Shown piece after piece: positions 15,693 through 21,792 of a stretch of 33,109 nt of DNA. The position numbers were made by a program, and so were the translations under genes. The DNA is from Actinomyces sp. (GTDB lineage Bacteria; Actinomycetota; Actinomycetes; Actinomycetales; Actinomycetaceae): contig NZ_JAUMUL010000037.1 in NCBI RefSeq assembly GCF_030530635.1, forward strand, positions 1 to 33,109. The letters are read 5' to 3'. A model generated the notes under the pieces. The model was not told the origin of the DNA, searched no databases, and saw only the letters and a list, made by a program, of their open reading frames with translations. Every line of letters starts with the position of its first letter. Position 1 is the stretch's first letter.

Positions 15693-15725
15693 CATTATGG
15701 TAACACCATAATGGTGGTGGGGCAA
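15693..15725 (-). promoter_or_regulatory. Leaderless promoter and operator of the toxin-antitoxin operon
   Basis: On the minus strand TTGCCC (15725-15720), a 17-bp spacer and TACCAT (15702-15697) form a good promoter; the toxin ATG follows 6 bases after the -10, so the message should be leaderless. A 9-bp perfect inverted repeat CATTATGGT-AAC-ACCATAATG (15693-15713) covers the -10 element, an ideal autorepression site for the RHH antitoxin. Confidence 0.7.
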
Positions 15726-15919
15726 CCCGTTTGCTGCGTCCCGTTCGCACAGCTTTCCTCACGCCGGCAACGAAAAGTCGCGCTTAGATCGATCCTGCCC
15801 GTATTCCCGGCCACCCGAACTGGACCCCAGCGTGCGGCAACACGGTGCAGACACGGTGAGTGGCTTACCTGTACCGGGCTCGGTGGCGACCAAAGTCCCC
15901 GATCGTATGGGAGGCGGTG

Positions 15920-16759
15920 TCAGCGTAGGGTGCCGATTGCGGCCTGCTGTTGCTCGGGGCTCACGCCGAGGTAGCGGGCTGTGGTGGCGAGCGACGAGTG
16001 CCGCATGAGCACCTGCACGATTCTGCTGTCGGCGCCGGCGGCTAGGAGTTCGGTCGCGAAGAAGTGGCGGAGCCGGTGTGCGCTCGCATGTATGCCAGCA
16101 CGGTGCAGGGCGGCGGCGATCACCTGGCCGACGCTCTTGCCGGTGACTGGCCGGCCTGGCCGGGTCGGGGACGGGAACCAGTACCCTTCCCTTGGCCTGC
16201 AGCCTGCTTCGGTGGCGATGCGTGGGTGCAGGGGCAGGGTGTCGACCCGGCCGCCTTTGCCGGTGACGGTGAGTGTGCCCGCGTCGGCGTCGATGTCCTC
16301 GCCGCGGATCTTCGCGATCTCGTGCACACGCAATCCCTGGTAGGCAGCGAGCAGTATCTTCGTTCTCGTGTCTGGGCGTAGGTGCATGGCGAGTAGGCGG
16401 TCGAGCTGGGCGCGGCTGATCGGCCGCGGCCGGCCGACGGGCATGCGGGGCCGCTCGACGGCCTCGGTCGGGTCATCCGTGCGCCGGCCGGTACGTACCA
16501 GCCACCTGCACCACGCTCGCAGGGCGCTGTAGTAGGTGTAGCGCGTGCCCGGGGTCGACGCCCGGGCGAGGAATCGCTCGATGTCGGCCGGGGCGAGCGC
16601 ATCCGGGCCGGTGGCGGCGGTCTGGGAGGCCTGGCGGATGACGCGGGCGCGCTCGGTGACGGTCCGGGCCGTGAGGCCCTTCGCGCGCATGGCGAGCACC
16701 CACGCGTCTACAGGGTCGGTGGCGGACGGATGGTCGGGAATGATGGCGTGTGTGTCCAT
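15920..16759 (-). CDS. Xer-like tyrosine recombinase
   Basis: The protein has 279 residues. An N-terminal SAM-like core-binding domain (about 10-105) is followed by the catalytic domain with Arg in YQGLRVHEIAKIR, Lys in the TGKGGR beta-hairpin, HRLRHFFATELL, LMRHSSLATTARYLGV (His then the nucleophile Tyr). The size and absence of an arm-type DNA-binding domain resemble XerC/D rather than typical tRNA-site integrases of about 380 residues. It could integrate or excise this element, or resolve plasmid dimers. ATG 16759 is chosen because the in-frame upstream extension to 17041 translates the 9-bp repeat array into Leu-Val repeats and runs into parB. It is the last gene of the parAB side. Confidence 0.9.
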   Translation of the reverse strand: MDTHAIIPDHPSATDPVDAWVLAMRAKGLTARTVTERARVIRQASQTAATGPDALAPADIERFLARASTPGTRYTYYSALRAWCRWLVRTGRRTDDPTEAVERPRMPVGRPRPISRAQLDRLLAMHLRPDTRTKILLAAYQGLRVHEIAKIRGEDIDADAGTLTVTGKGGRVDTLPLHPRIATEAGCRPREGYWFPSPTRPGRPVTGKSVGQVIAAALHRAGIHASAHRLRHFFATELLAAGADSRIVQVLMRHSSLATTARYLGVSPEQQQAAIGTLR

Positions 16760-16814
16760 GGCCGGATTCCCGCGCTCTGCTGGGCTCGGCGGCAATACCG
16801 GCACAGTTACCGGA

Positions 16815-16877
16815 GCTAGTCGGACTAGTGGGGATAGTCTAGCTAGTTGTACTAGCCGGACTATCCATACTAGCGGG
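16815..16877. repeat. 9-bp CTAG repeat array 1 (7 units), putative centromere
   Basis: Seven uninterrupted 9-bp units start at 16815, 16824, 16833, 16842, 16851, 16860 and 16869: GCTAGTCGG, ACTAGTGGG, GATAGTCTA, GCTAGTTGT, ACTAGCCGG, ACTATCCAT, ACTAGCGGG. The consensus is RCTAGTYSG. It lies between parB and the recombinase gene, 50 bp after the parB stop and about 55 bp before the recombinase ATG. Position beside parAB suggests binding by the RHH ParB. Confidence 0.85.
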
Positions 16878-16926
16878 GCTCGAGGTGGCACAGCATGGGG
16901 CCGGGCACCATGCTGTCGGCTGGCGG

Positions 16927-17301
16927 TTACTGGCGGCTCGAGCGGCCGATCTGGCCCTTGGGTGTCGGCCGGTAGGGGATTCCGGCGTTGAGGCGCCGCT
17001 CGGAGTCGATCACAGCCGCCTCGATGACGGCCGCGATCCACTCGCCGAAGTGCCTATAGGGCTGGTCGACGTCTGCGACACTCTCGGCGCGCCACGCGGT
17101 ACGTGCCCGGCCGAGCACGTCGGCATCCATCCAGAGCGACAGCTGCTCTTTCCCAGCACGCCCCCTAGGCGCGCTTGTGCGGCTAGTCCGGCTAGCGCCA
17201 CTAGTCGCCTCGCTTCCGCTGGCGGTGAGGGCGGCGGGGTCCGGCCCGCCTGCCTTCGGGATGGCGACGGTCTTCCTGCGGGGTTTGGGATTCGGTTTCA
17301 C
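16927..17301 (-). CDS. parB: ParB-type ribbon-helix-helix centromere-binding protein
   Basis: The protein has 124 residues. A basic N-terminus (KPNPKPRRKTVAIPK) and a Ser/Thr-rich linker encoded by the second repeat array (ATS-GAS-RTS-RTS order reversed on the protein) precede a C-terminal RHH domain: strand KEQLSLWMDADVL, helix ARTAWRAES, FGEWIAAVIEAAVIDSERRL. The ending NAGIPYRPTPKG resembles small ParB proteins of corynebacterial and related plasmids. GTG 17301 overlaps the parA stop (GTGA) with AGGAG upstream, so it is the second gene of parAB. Its likely DNA targets are the 9-bp repeats, one array of which is in its own coding sequence. Confidence 0.8.
   Translation of the reverse strand: MKPNPKPRRKTVAIPKAGGPDPAALTASGSEATSGASRTSRTSAPRGRAGKEQLSLWMDADVLGRARTAWRAESVADVDQPYRHFGEWIAAVIEAAVIDSERRLNAGIPYRPTPKGQIGRSSRQ
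17164..17208. repeat. 9-bp CTAG repeat array 2 (5 units) inside parB
   Basis: Units in the same 9-bp phase: CCTAGGCGC, GCTTGTGCG (degenerate), GCTAGTCCG, GCTAGCGCC, ACTAGTCGC. As 9 bp equals three codons, the array is in frame with parB and encodes Xaa-Thr/Ala-Ser tripeptides in its linker. Fewer and more degenerate units than arrays 1 and 3. Confidence 0.7.
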
Positions 17302-18083
17302 TTCTCGGTCTCCTGGATGAGTTCCCGTGCGACGGCGTCGAGGGCGAGCACGTAGTCGCGGCCCTCGTCGCGGGGGACGGGCACGCGGTTGGTGGCCGCG
17401 GTGGCCACGATCTCCCGCTCGGGGAGTGGATGGTCGATCACGGCATCGCCGTAGGTGTCTTTCAGTACATCTCTCCATGCTGCACGGTCAAGACGGTCGG
17501 ACCGCCACTTGTTGACCAAGATGCCCGCGATCTGCAGGTTCTGGTTGTAGTACTGCCGCACGGTCTGGATCGTGCGCATGAGCTCGTCGACGCCGTCGAC
17601 CGAGCTCGTGCGGGCTTCGCTCACGATAAGCACCTGATCGGCGGCGGTCAGCGCCCCTAGTGTGAGGGCGCCGAGCGAGGGCGGGCAGTCGATGATAATG
17701 ACGTCGTAGTCGCTGGCGGCGCCGTCGAGTGCAGTGCACAGTAGGTACTCGCGGCCGGCGCTGGTGTCTGCCTCACGGGCGGCCAGGGCACGCTCGGCGG
17801 GCACGACGTCGACGCTGGGCCAGGCGGGGCCGGCTGCTGTGATTGCGGCGGTGATGGCGCCTGGGCCGGCCTGGCCGGTACCCACAGCAGCGAGGACGTC
17901 GTTGAGGGTCCGGGTATCTGCGGACATGTCGACGTCGAGAATGCTGGTGGCGTTCGCCTGGGGGTCGGCGTCGACCATCAACACACGCTCGTCCATGGTG
18001 GCGAGTCTGGCGGCGAGGTTGACGGTTGTCGATGTCTTCCCGACGCCGCCCTTCTGGTTGGCGATGGCGATTATTTGGGTCAT
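17298..18083 (-). CDS. parA: ParA-family partition ATPase
   Basis: The protein has 261 residues. It opens MTQIIAIANQKGGVGKTSTT, the deviant Walker A of ParA/MinD ATPases with the signature Lys (residues 11-17), then VLMVDADPQANAT (Walker A' region) and DVIIIDCPPSLGALT (Walker B). There is no N-terminal helix-turn-helix, so it is a small (type Ib/Soj-like) ParA that is unlikely to bind its own operator; regulation probably falls to the RHH ParB. It overlaps both neighbours (ATGA with the small upstream gene, GTGA with parB). It moves ParB-bound centromeres over the nucleoid and so maintains the element when it is excised or circular. Confidence 0.95.
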   Translation of the reverse strand: MTQIIAIANQKGGVGKTSTTVNLAARLATMDERVLMVDADPQANATSILDVDMSADTRTLNDVLAAVGTGQAGPGAITAAITAAGPAWPSVDVVPAERALAAREADTSAGREYLLCTALDGAASDYDVIIIDCPPSLGALTLGALTAADQVLIVSEARTSSVDGVDELMRTIQTVRQYYNQNLQIAGILVNKWRSDRLDRAAWRDVLKDTYGDAVIDHPLPEREIVATAATNRVPVPRDEGRDYVLALDAVARELIQETEK

Positions 18084-18216
18084 ACGGTGTTGTCCTTGTC
18101 GGTTGTGTTGAGTAGGTGCTGCTGGGCTTCCCAGCGGATGCGGGCGTCGAGGGCGGCGCGGATCACGTAGTCGCCGTCCTCGTTGACCGTGAGAGGCGGT
18201 CGCGTGCCTGGCTCAT
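18080..18216 (-). pseudogene. Small frameshifted gene just before parA
   Basis: ATG 18216 overlaps the upstream stop (ATGA) and opens MSQARDRL, but then stops after 17 codons. From about 18195 the coding bias moves to the -1 frame, which reads LTVNEDGDYVIRAALDARIR and on to a TGA that overlaps the parA ATG. Removing one copy of the CT dinucleotide doublet (plus strand GAGA, 18191-18194) joins the two into one 44-residue protein coupled at both ends. A 2-bp slippage insertion is the simplest explanation; a sequencing error or programmed frameshift is possible. Function unknown. Confidence 0.55.
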
Positions 18217-18752
18217 GGGACGTCCCTGCCGTCGGTGTCGCGGGACGTCCGGCGGGACTCCCCCCGGAACAAATCGCGGCCAGATATCAGTCCCTGTGTC
18301 GCGGGTGCGTCGAGGGTGCGGGCCAGCCACACGGTTGCCATGGCGGCGACCTGCAACAGCGCGTCCGCGAGATCGTCGACGTGATCTGCGGGGTTGTCCG
18401 CGACCACGCCCACCAGCACGATCAGCCAGTCGGCCCAGTCGTCGTCAGTGTTGCCCGGGTGGTACCGGGAGTGCGCGTGGCGCCGGCTGTACTCGGCGCG
18501 CACCATCTCCCACACATTTGCGTGAGGGACGTCGAGGATCTCGCTGATCCACCAGACCGCCCAGGCGGCGGTCCTGACCAGTCCGGACTGTCGTGTCGGC
18601 GCCCATGAGATGGCGGCGGCCTGCCCGGCAGCGCTGGCGAGGATGCCGACGCTGTAGGAGCGGTGGTTACCGGGCGGAGCGAGGACGTCTCGTGGCCGGT
18701 TACGGCGGATGTGGTCGATGGCCGGGACGAGCTTGGCGGATGGGTCGGTCAT
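18213..18752 (-). CDS. Unknown element protein
   Basis: The protein has 179 residues and appears soluble and helical, with many Trp and His residues (AAWAVWWISEILDVPHANVWEMV; DDDWADWLIVLVGVVADNP). No domain recognised. AAGGAG before ATG 18752 is strong. The C-terminus is basic and polar (RDLFRGESRRTSRDTDGRDVP). Coupled by ATGA to the small frameshifted gene and so part of the run leading into parAB. The longer in-frame extension to 19256 is the shadow of other genes and was not used. Confidence 0.62.
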   Translation of the reverse strand: MTDPSAKLVPAIDHIRRNRPRDVLAPPGNHRSYSVGILASAAGQAAAISWAPTRQSGLVRTAAWAVWWISEILDVPHANVWEMVRAEYSRRHAHSRYHPGNTDDDWADWLIVLVGVVADNPADHVDDLADALLQVAAMATVWLARTLDAPATQGLISGRDLFRGESRRTSRDTDGRDVP

Positions 18753-18763
18753 TGCTTGTCTCC

Positions 18764-19144
18764 TTAGAAGATTGTGTAGTTGATGATGCTTTGGATGTGG
18801 TCCGCTGCTTCGGCGGGCCGGGTTGTTGCGAGGACGTCGTCGATCTGTTCGAGGGCGTCGGTGAGGCGGTCGATCTCTGTGAGAAGCGCCTGGATGTCCT
18901 CGGGGGCGTGGGTGATTAGAGCCATGTCGGCGGCTTGGGAGCTGGTTGTGTGCTCGACGACGACCTCGTCGCCTTCGTAGTCGACGCTGAGGTCTGCGAG
19001 GCTGGTGCCGACGATGGCGATGGGCCAGCTGCCGGCTCGGACGGTGTAGCCGTCGAGGTCGGGTGCCCAGGGGCCGCGTGTGGCCGCGTCGAGGCGGGCG
19101 CGGATCGCGGACAGGTCGGGGGCGGCGGTGGTTGTTGTGGTCAT
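18764..19144 (-). CDS. Small acidic protein resembling phage Ea22-like proteins
   Basis: The protein has 126 residues. The pattern LSAIRARLDAATRGPWAPD...ALITHAPEDIQALLTEIDRL is that of a widespread group of small phage and mobile-element proteins (Ea22-like layout, with GPW and HAPEDI boxes). Their role is not established. It overlaps the DUF2786 gene by ATGA and ends 12 bp before the next gene's start. A stretch of six Thr codons (MTTTTTAA) opens it. Confidence 0.7.
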   Translation of the reverse strand: MTTTTTAAPDLSAIRARLDAATRGPWAPDLDGYTVRAGSWPIAIVGTSLADLSVDYEGDEVVVEHTTSSQAADMALITHAPEDIQALLTEIDRLTDALEQIDDVLATTRPAEAADHIQSIINYTIF

Positions 19145-19896
19145 GGTTCAGAGGCTCCTTGGAGGGTGTTGTGCTGGGTGGGGGTGCCGAGGCCGGATGC
19201 CCAGCCGTCGGCTCGGCCGGCGGCCTGGGCTCGCTCGTCGAGATCGAGTTCGGCACCGTCTCTGAGGTCGAGGGTGTCCATGTAGTCGCTGACGCGCTGG
19301 GCGCGGTCGCGGACGGCGAGGGCGGTGCCGGTGTTACCGGCCACGGTCTGCTCGTCGAGGGTTTGCTGGCGGGTGGTGCGGATGCGGTCGGCGACTCCGG
19401 CGGCGTAGGCGATTAGGTAGCCGTCGCGGGTCCTGCGTCGGGTCTTGTCCTTCATGGGCTTGTACCGGCGACCGTTGGCTTTGCGCCAGTTGGTCCAGCC
19501 GGCGGCCGCCGACACCATGTACGCGCTGGCGAGGGGCTTAAGCCATTCGAGGTCTGCCCTTGCTGCGACGACCTGGAGGACGATTCCAGGGTCGCCAATG
19601 GTATGTCGGAAGTCGCCGTAGTGAGTGCTGCCGCCGCCGGCCAGCACGATTCGGTGTATGCCGTGGGTGAGTGCCAGGGATGGTGTTGTGACACCTCCGG
19701 AGATACGGATCTCGGCTGTGGTGATCTGCTCCCCACAGCGGTCGTCCTCGTCAATGTCATCGGCCAGGCTGGTGATGGAATGCCGGGCCATGAGCGTGGT
19801 CGCTCGCTGCATGGCGAGCTCGCGCTCGGCCGGGCTGGCGGCCCGGTCTTCAGCGATAGCCAGTAGCCGGCGGATCTTGGTTTCGATGCTGGTCAT
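19141..19896 (-). CDS. DUF2786-containing protein
   Basis: The protein has 251 residues. The N-terminus ETKIRRLLAIAEDRAASPAERELAMQRATTLMARHSI is a textbook DUF2786 domain (about 2-45). The middle is a globular domain and the C-terminus is rich in Arg and Asp. DUF2786 occurs in phages and actinobacterial elements; its function is unknown. ATG 19896 is chosen as it begins the domain and overlaps the previous stop by ATGA; the in-frame start at 19959 adds a Pro/Arg-rich stretch lying inside the upstream gene. Confidence 0.82.
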   Translation of the reverse strand: MTSIETKIRRLLAIAEDRAASPAERELAMQRATTLMARHSITSLADDIDEDDRCGEQITTAEIRISGGVTTPSLALTHGIHRIVLAGGGSTHYGDFRHTIGDPGIVLQVVAARADLEWLKPLASAYMVSAAAGWTNWRKANGRRYKPMKDKTRRRTRDGYLIAYAAGVADRIRTTRQQTLDEQTVAGNTGTALAVRDRAQRVSDYMDTLDLRDGAELDLDERAQAAGRADGWASGLGTPTQHNTLQGASEP

Positions 19897-20096
19897 GAGG
19901 CCTTGTCCTGGTCGGTGACGGCGAGCGGGGGCAGGGCTTGTGAGCAGATGTGGCACCACCAGCCTCGCCAGGTGATGCGCTCGGTGTCGGCGCCGTAGTC
20001 GATGCTCCGCACTTCGGCCCAGATCGGGCTGTGCTTGCCCCGGAGGGCACAGGCCTTGCCACCGAGGAACTGGTGAAGGCGTCGTCTGGCAGTCAT
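19893..20096 (-). CDS. Small unknown protein with WCHIC motif
   Basis: A 67-residue protein with basic N-terminus (MTARRRLHQFLGGKACALRG) and a C-terminal WRGWWCHICSQ that, with the Cys at position 16, could form a small metal site. Both ends overlap neighbours by ATGA, which supports it as a real gene despite its size. No family recognised. Confidence 0.6.
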   Translation of the reverse strand: MTARRRLHQFLGGKACALRGKHSPIWAEVRSIDYGADTERITWRGWWCHICSQALPPLAVTDQDKAS

Positions 20097-20554
20097 GAGC
20101 TGGCCTCCTGCCTGATAATCGTGGGAGTAGCGGTCGGGGTTGCGATACTGTCGGCGGTCGCCTGGAAGAGCGGCAGGATGATCAGCACCATGGCCATCAG
20201 CATCAAGACGGCCAATGTGACGAAGAGCGCGATCGTGCCGAACTGGCGCCAAGCGATGGCTTGCTTGAGCCAGTCGCCTTTTGGTCTGAATGTGAGACCA
20301 GCGACCATGACGCCAAGGCAGCAGACGACACACACGATGAGGATGGTGATAGTGAGGAGTTTGATCGGTGGGATCTGGCCGCGGTCCCGGATGAGTCCGG
20401 CGATGGATTGCCAAAGGACCGCTACCACTACGACGGTTAGGACCAGTCCGATGAGCGCGCCACATACGCGGATTACACGCTCGGAGAAGGAGTAGACGCC
20501 GATGACGCCTAGCACGAAAATGAGGAGGAGAGCTGGGGCGACGATGAGTGCCAC
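20093..20554 (-). CDS. Four-helix membrane protein, unknown
   Basis: The protein has 153 residues with hydrophobic helices at about 3-22, 27-53, 65-89 and 105-133, and a Thr/Pro-rich tail. GTG 20554 follows AAGGA by 6 bases. It starts 9 bp after the previous stop and ends in an ATGA overlap. No signature motif. It is the only membrane protein of the parAB-side operon. Confidence 0.62.
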   Translation of the reverse strand: MALIVAPALLLIFVLGVIGVYSFSERVIRVCGALIGLVLTVVVVAVLWQSIAGLIRDRGQIPPIKLLTITILIVCVVCCLGVMVAGLTFRPKGDWLKQAIAWRQFGTIALFVTLAVLMLMAMVLIILPLFQATADSIATPTATPTIIRQEASS

Positions 20555-20563
20555 TGGTGATCC

Positions 20564-20839
20564 TTAATGGTTGCGGGTGTGCTTGGGAAGCGTGTACCTG
20601 TTGCCACTGCGCCAGATGCCGGGCGCAGCGGCGGCGACGGTGTCGTCGTCGAGGAGCTGACGCTGCGCCTGCTCGACCAGGCGGGCGAGGTTGGCGAGCG
20701 TGCACGCCACGTCGTTGCTGTCGTTGGCGGCGGCTGCGAGTTTCAAGGCAGCCGCCTCGGCGGCGATCACATCGGCGATGGTGAGCTCCTGGTGAACTCG
20801 GTGGACGCTGCGGGGGTTAGGGTGCTTGCGGCGGGGCAT
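20564..20839 (-). CDS. Small helical protein, unknown
   Basis: The protein has 91 residues. A basic, His-rich start (MPRRKHPNPRSVHRVHQ) is followed by an Ala-rich helical stretch (about 20-70) and a short tail. ATG 20839 lies 10 bases after AGGAGG; TTG 20845 would overlap the preceding stop (TTGA) and sit 4 bases after it. Family not recognised. Confidence 0.58.
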   Translation of the reverse strand: MPRRKHPNPRSVHRVHQELTIADVIAAEAAALKLAAAANDSNDVACTLANLARLVEQAQRQLLDDDTVAAAAPGIWRSGNRYTLPKHTRNH

Positions 20840-20841
20840 GG

Positions 20842-21048
20842 TCAAGCGGCCTCCTTCGGGGTCTGAGCGGTGACCGTCTGCACGGTCCCGGTTGCGATGA
20901 GCTGCTGGATCTCCTCGATGGCGGTGAGGGTGTCCTGCATGGTGGTGTCGCCTGCGGCGACGCGGTTGCGCACGTGGGCGGCCATTTCGTCGAGGGCCTC
21001 CATGACGATGAGCTGTTGCTGAAAGTTGAGTGTGGTGGCCGTGGTCAT
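20842..21048 (-). CDS. Small helical protein, unknown
   Basis: A 68-residue acidic, helical protein (QQQLIVMEALDEMAAHVRNRV; QDTLTAIEEIQQLI) that could form a coiled coil. AAGGAG before ATG is strong. Like its neighbour it has no Cys and no known motif. Paired in tandem with the 20564 gene. Confidence 0.6.
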   Translation of the reverse strand: MTTATTLNFQQQLIVMEALDEMAAHVRNRVAAGDTTMQDTLTAIEEIQQLIATGTVQTVTAQTPKEAA

Positions 21049-21061
21049 TGCGGGTTCTCCT

Positions 21062-21589
21062 TCAATTTGTTGCAGGGTCGTTGAGGAAGTCGTAGATGGT
21101 GGTTTGCCGGCCCTTGTGAGGGTCGGCCGACGGCTGGTTGAGGGCGCCGTGGTGGCCGGCGAGGTAGCAGTTGCAGCGGCCGTCGTGGCGGACGCCGGTC
21201 TCCCAGACCTGCCAGCTTTCGGTGCCGCCGAGGTTGGGGACGCCTTTGTCGGGCCAGGTGAGCCAGCCTGCGGGTACGTCGGCTCGGTCGGCCGCCCACT
21301 GTGCGTTGTTCGGCTTTTCGTAGGGGCAGTCGGTGTGGTGGCCGGCGGAGCAGTGTCCGCATGGCCCGTATTCGCATGGGCACGTGGTGAGCACGGCGGG
21401 AACGCTTCGGTAGGTCTTGCGCATGGCTTTGGTCCATGCGCGCTCTCGGACCCATGCGGCTTCGGCGTTGGTCATGCGCCCGCTAGCGCTAGCTGCGCTA
21501 GTTGTACTAGTCGGGATAGTTGCGCTAGTTCGGCTGGGTGTACTAGTCCGACTCGCCGTGTGGGTGCTGGTGATCCGGTGGGTGGTCAT
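21062..21589 (-). CDS. Cys/His-rich protein (DUF6248-like), N-terminus encoded by repeat array 3
   Basis: The protein has 175 residues. Residues 1-38 are almost wholly Thr/Ser/Ala (RTS, PTS, TTS tripeptides) because they are encoded by the 9-bp array 3. From Met39 the body begins MTNAEAAWVRERAWTKAMRKTY, followed by CPCEYGPCGHCSAGHHTDC, a likely zinc site, and a C-terminal CNCYLAGHH. The AEAAWVRE.VWT opening with a CxC...C..G.H..C cluster resembles DUF6248 proteins of actinomycetes; function unknown. The start may be ATG 21589 (GAGG 8 bases upstream) or the internal ATG 21475, in which case the array would be 5' untranslated DNA. Confidence 0.65.
   Translation of the reverse strand: MTTHRITSTHTASRTSTPSRTSATIPTSTTSAASASGRMTNAEAAWVRERAWTKAMRKTYRSVPAVLTTCPCEYGPCGHCSAGHHTDCPYEKPNNAQWAADRADVPAGWLTWPDKGVPNLGGTESWQVWETGVRHDGRCNCYLAGHHGALNQPSADPHKGRQTTIYDFLNDPATN
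21488..21559. repeat. 9-bp CTAG repeat array 3 (8 units)
   Basis: Eight units in phase from 21488: GCTAGCTGC, GCTAGTTGT, ACTAGTCGG, GATAGTTGC, GCTAGTTCG, GCTGGGTGT (degenerate), ACTAGTCCG, ACTCGCCGT (degenerate). An extra CTAG (21483-21486) lies just outside the phase. The unit GCTAGTTGT followed by an ACTAG unit is shared with array 1, as is the GATAGT variant. It lies about 240 bp from the att site, at the opposite end of the operon from array 1. Confidence 0.82.
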
Positions 21590-21598
21590 GTTGGCGCC

Positions 21599-21784
21599 TC
21601 AGTCCAGGGGTAGGCGGCCCACGGCGGGGTCGCGGTAGGCGGGGATCATGGGCGGGGTCGGGTCGGGGATGGCGAGCTGGCCCAACTTGCGCACCTCGTG
21701 TGGCAGCGACTGCCGGGACGCGGCCGCCCTCGTCGCGATCCGGTGGGTGGCGAGCACGCCGATGTGCTCAAGCCACGCGATCAC
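21599..21784 (-). CDS. Small protein, first gene inside the att end
   Basis: A 61-residue frame from GTG 21784 with consistently G/C third codon positions, ending 9 bp before the next start. The sequence (IAWLEHIGVLATHRIATRAA ... PAYRDPAVGRLPLD) shows no family. No good ribosome binding site is seen, and its 5' end lies 17 bp from the tRNA fragment, so integration may have cut an originally longer gene or its promoter. Confidence 0.5.
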   Translation of the reverse strand: MIAWLEHIGVLATHRIATRAAASRQSLPHEVRKLGQLAIPDPTPPMIPAYRDPAVGRLPLD

Positions 21785-21792
21785 GTGGTCAA

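Noticed and set aside
16815..16877. CRISPR or iteron origin reading of the 9-bp repeats
   Set aside because: Units are contiguous without spacers, so not CRISPR. No replication initiator protein is found in the window, and parAB adjacency favours a centromere, although an origin elsewhere on the element is not excluded.
16760..17041. Longer start for the tyrosine recombinase
   Set aside because: The extension is translated repeat array plus parB antisense sequence.
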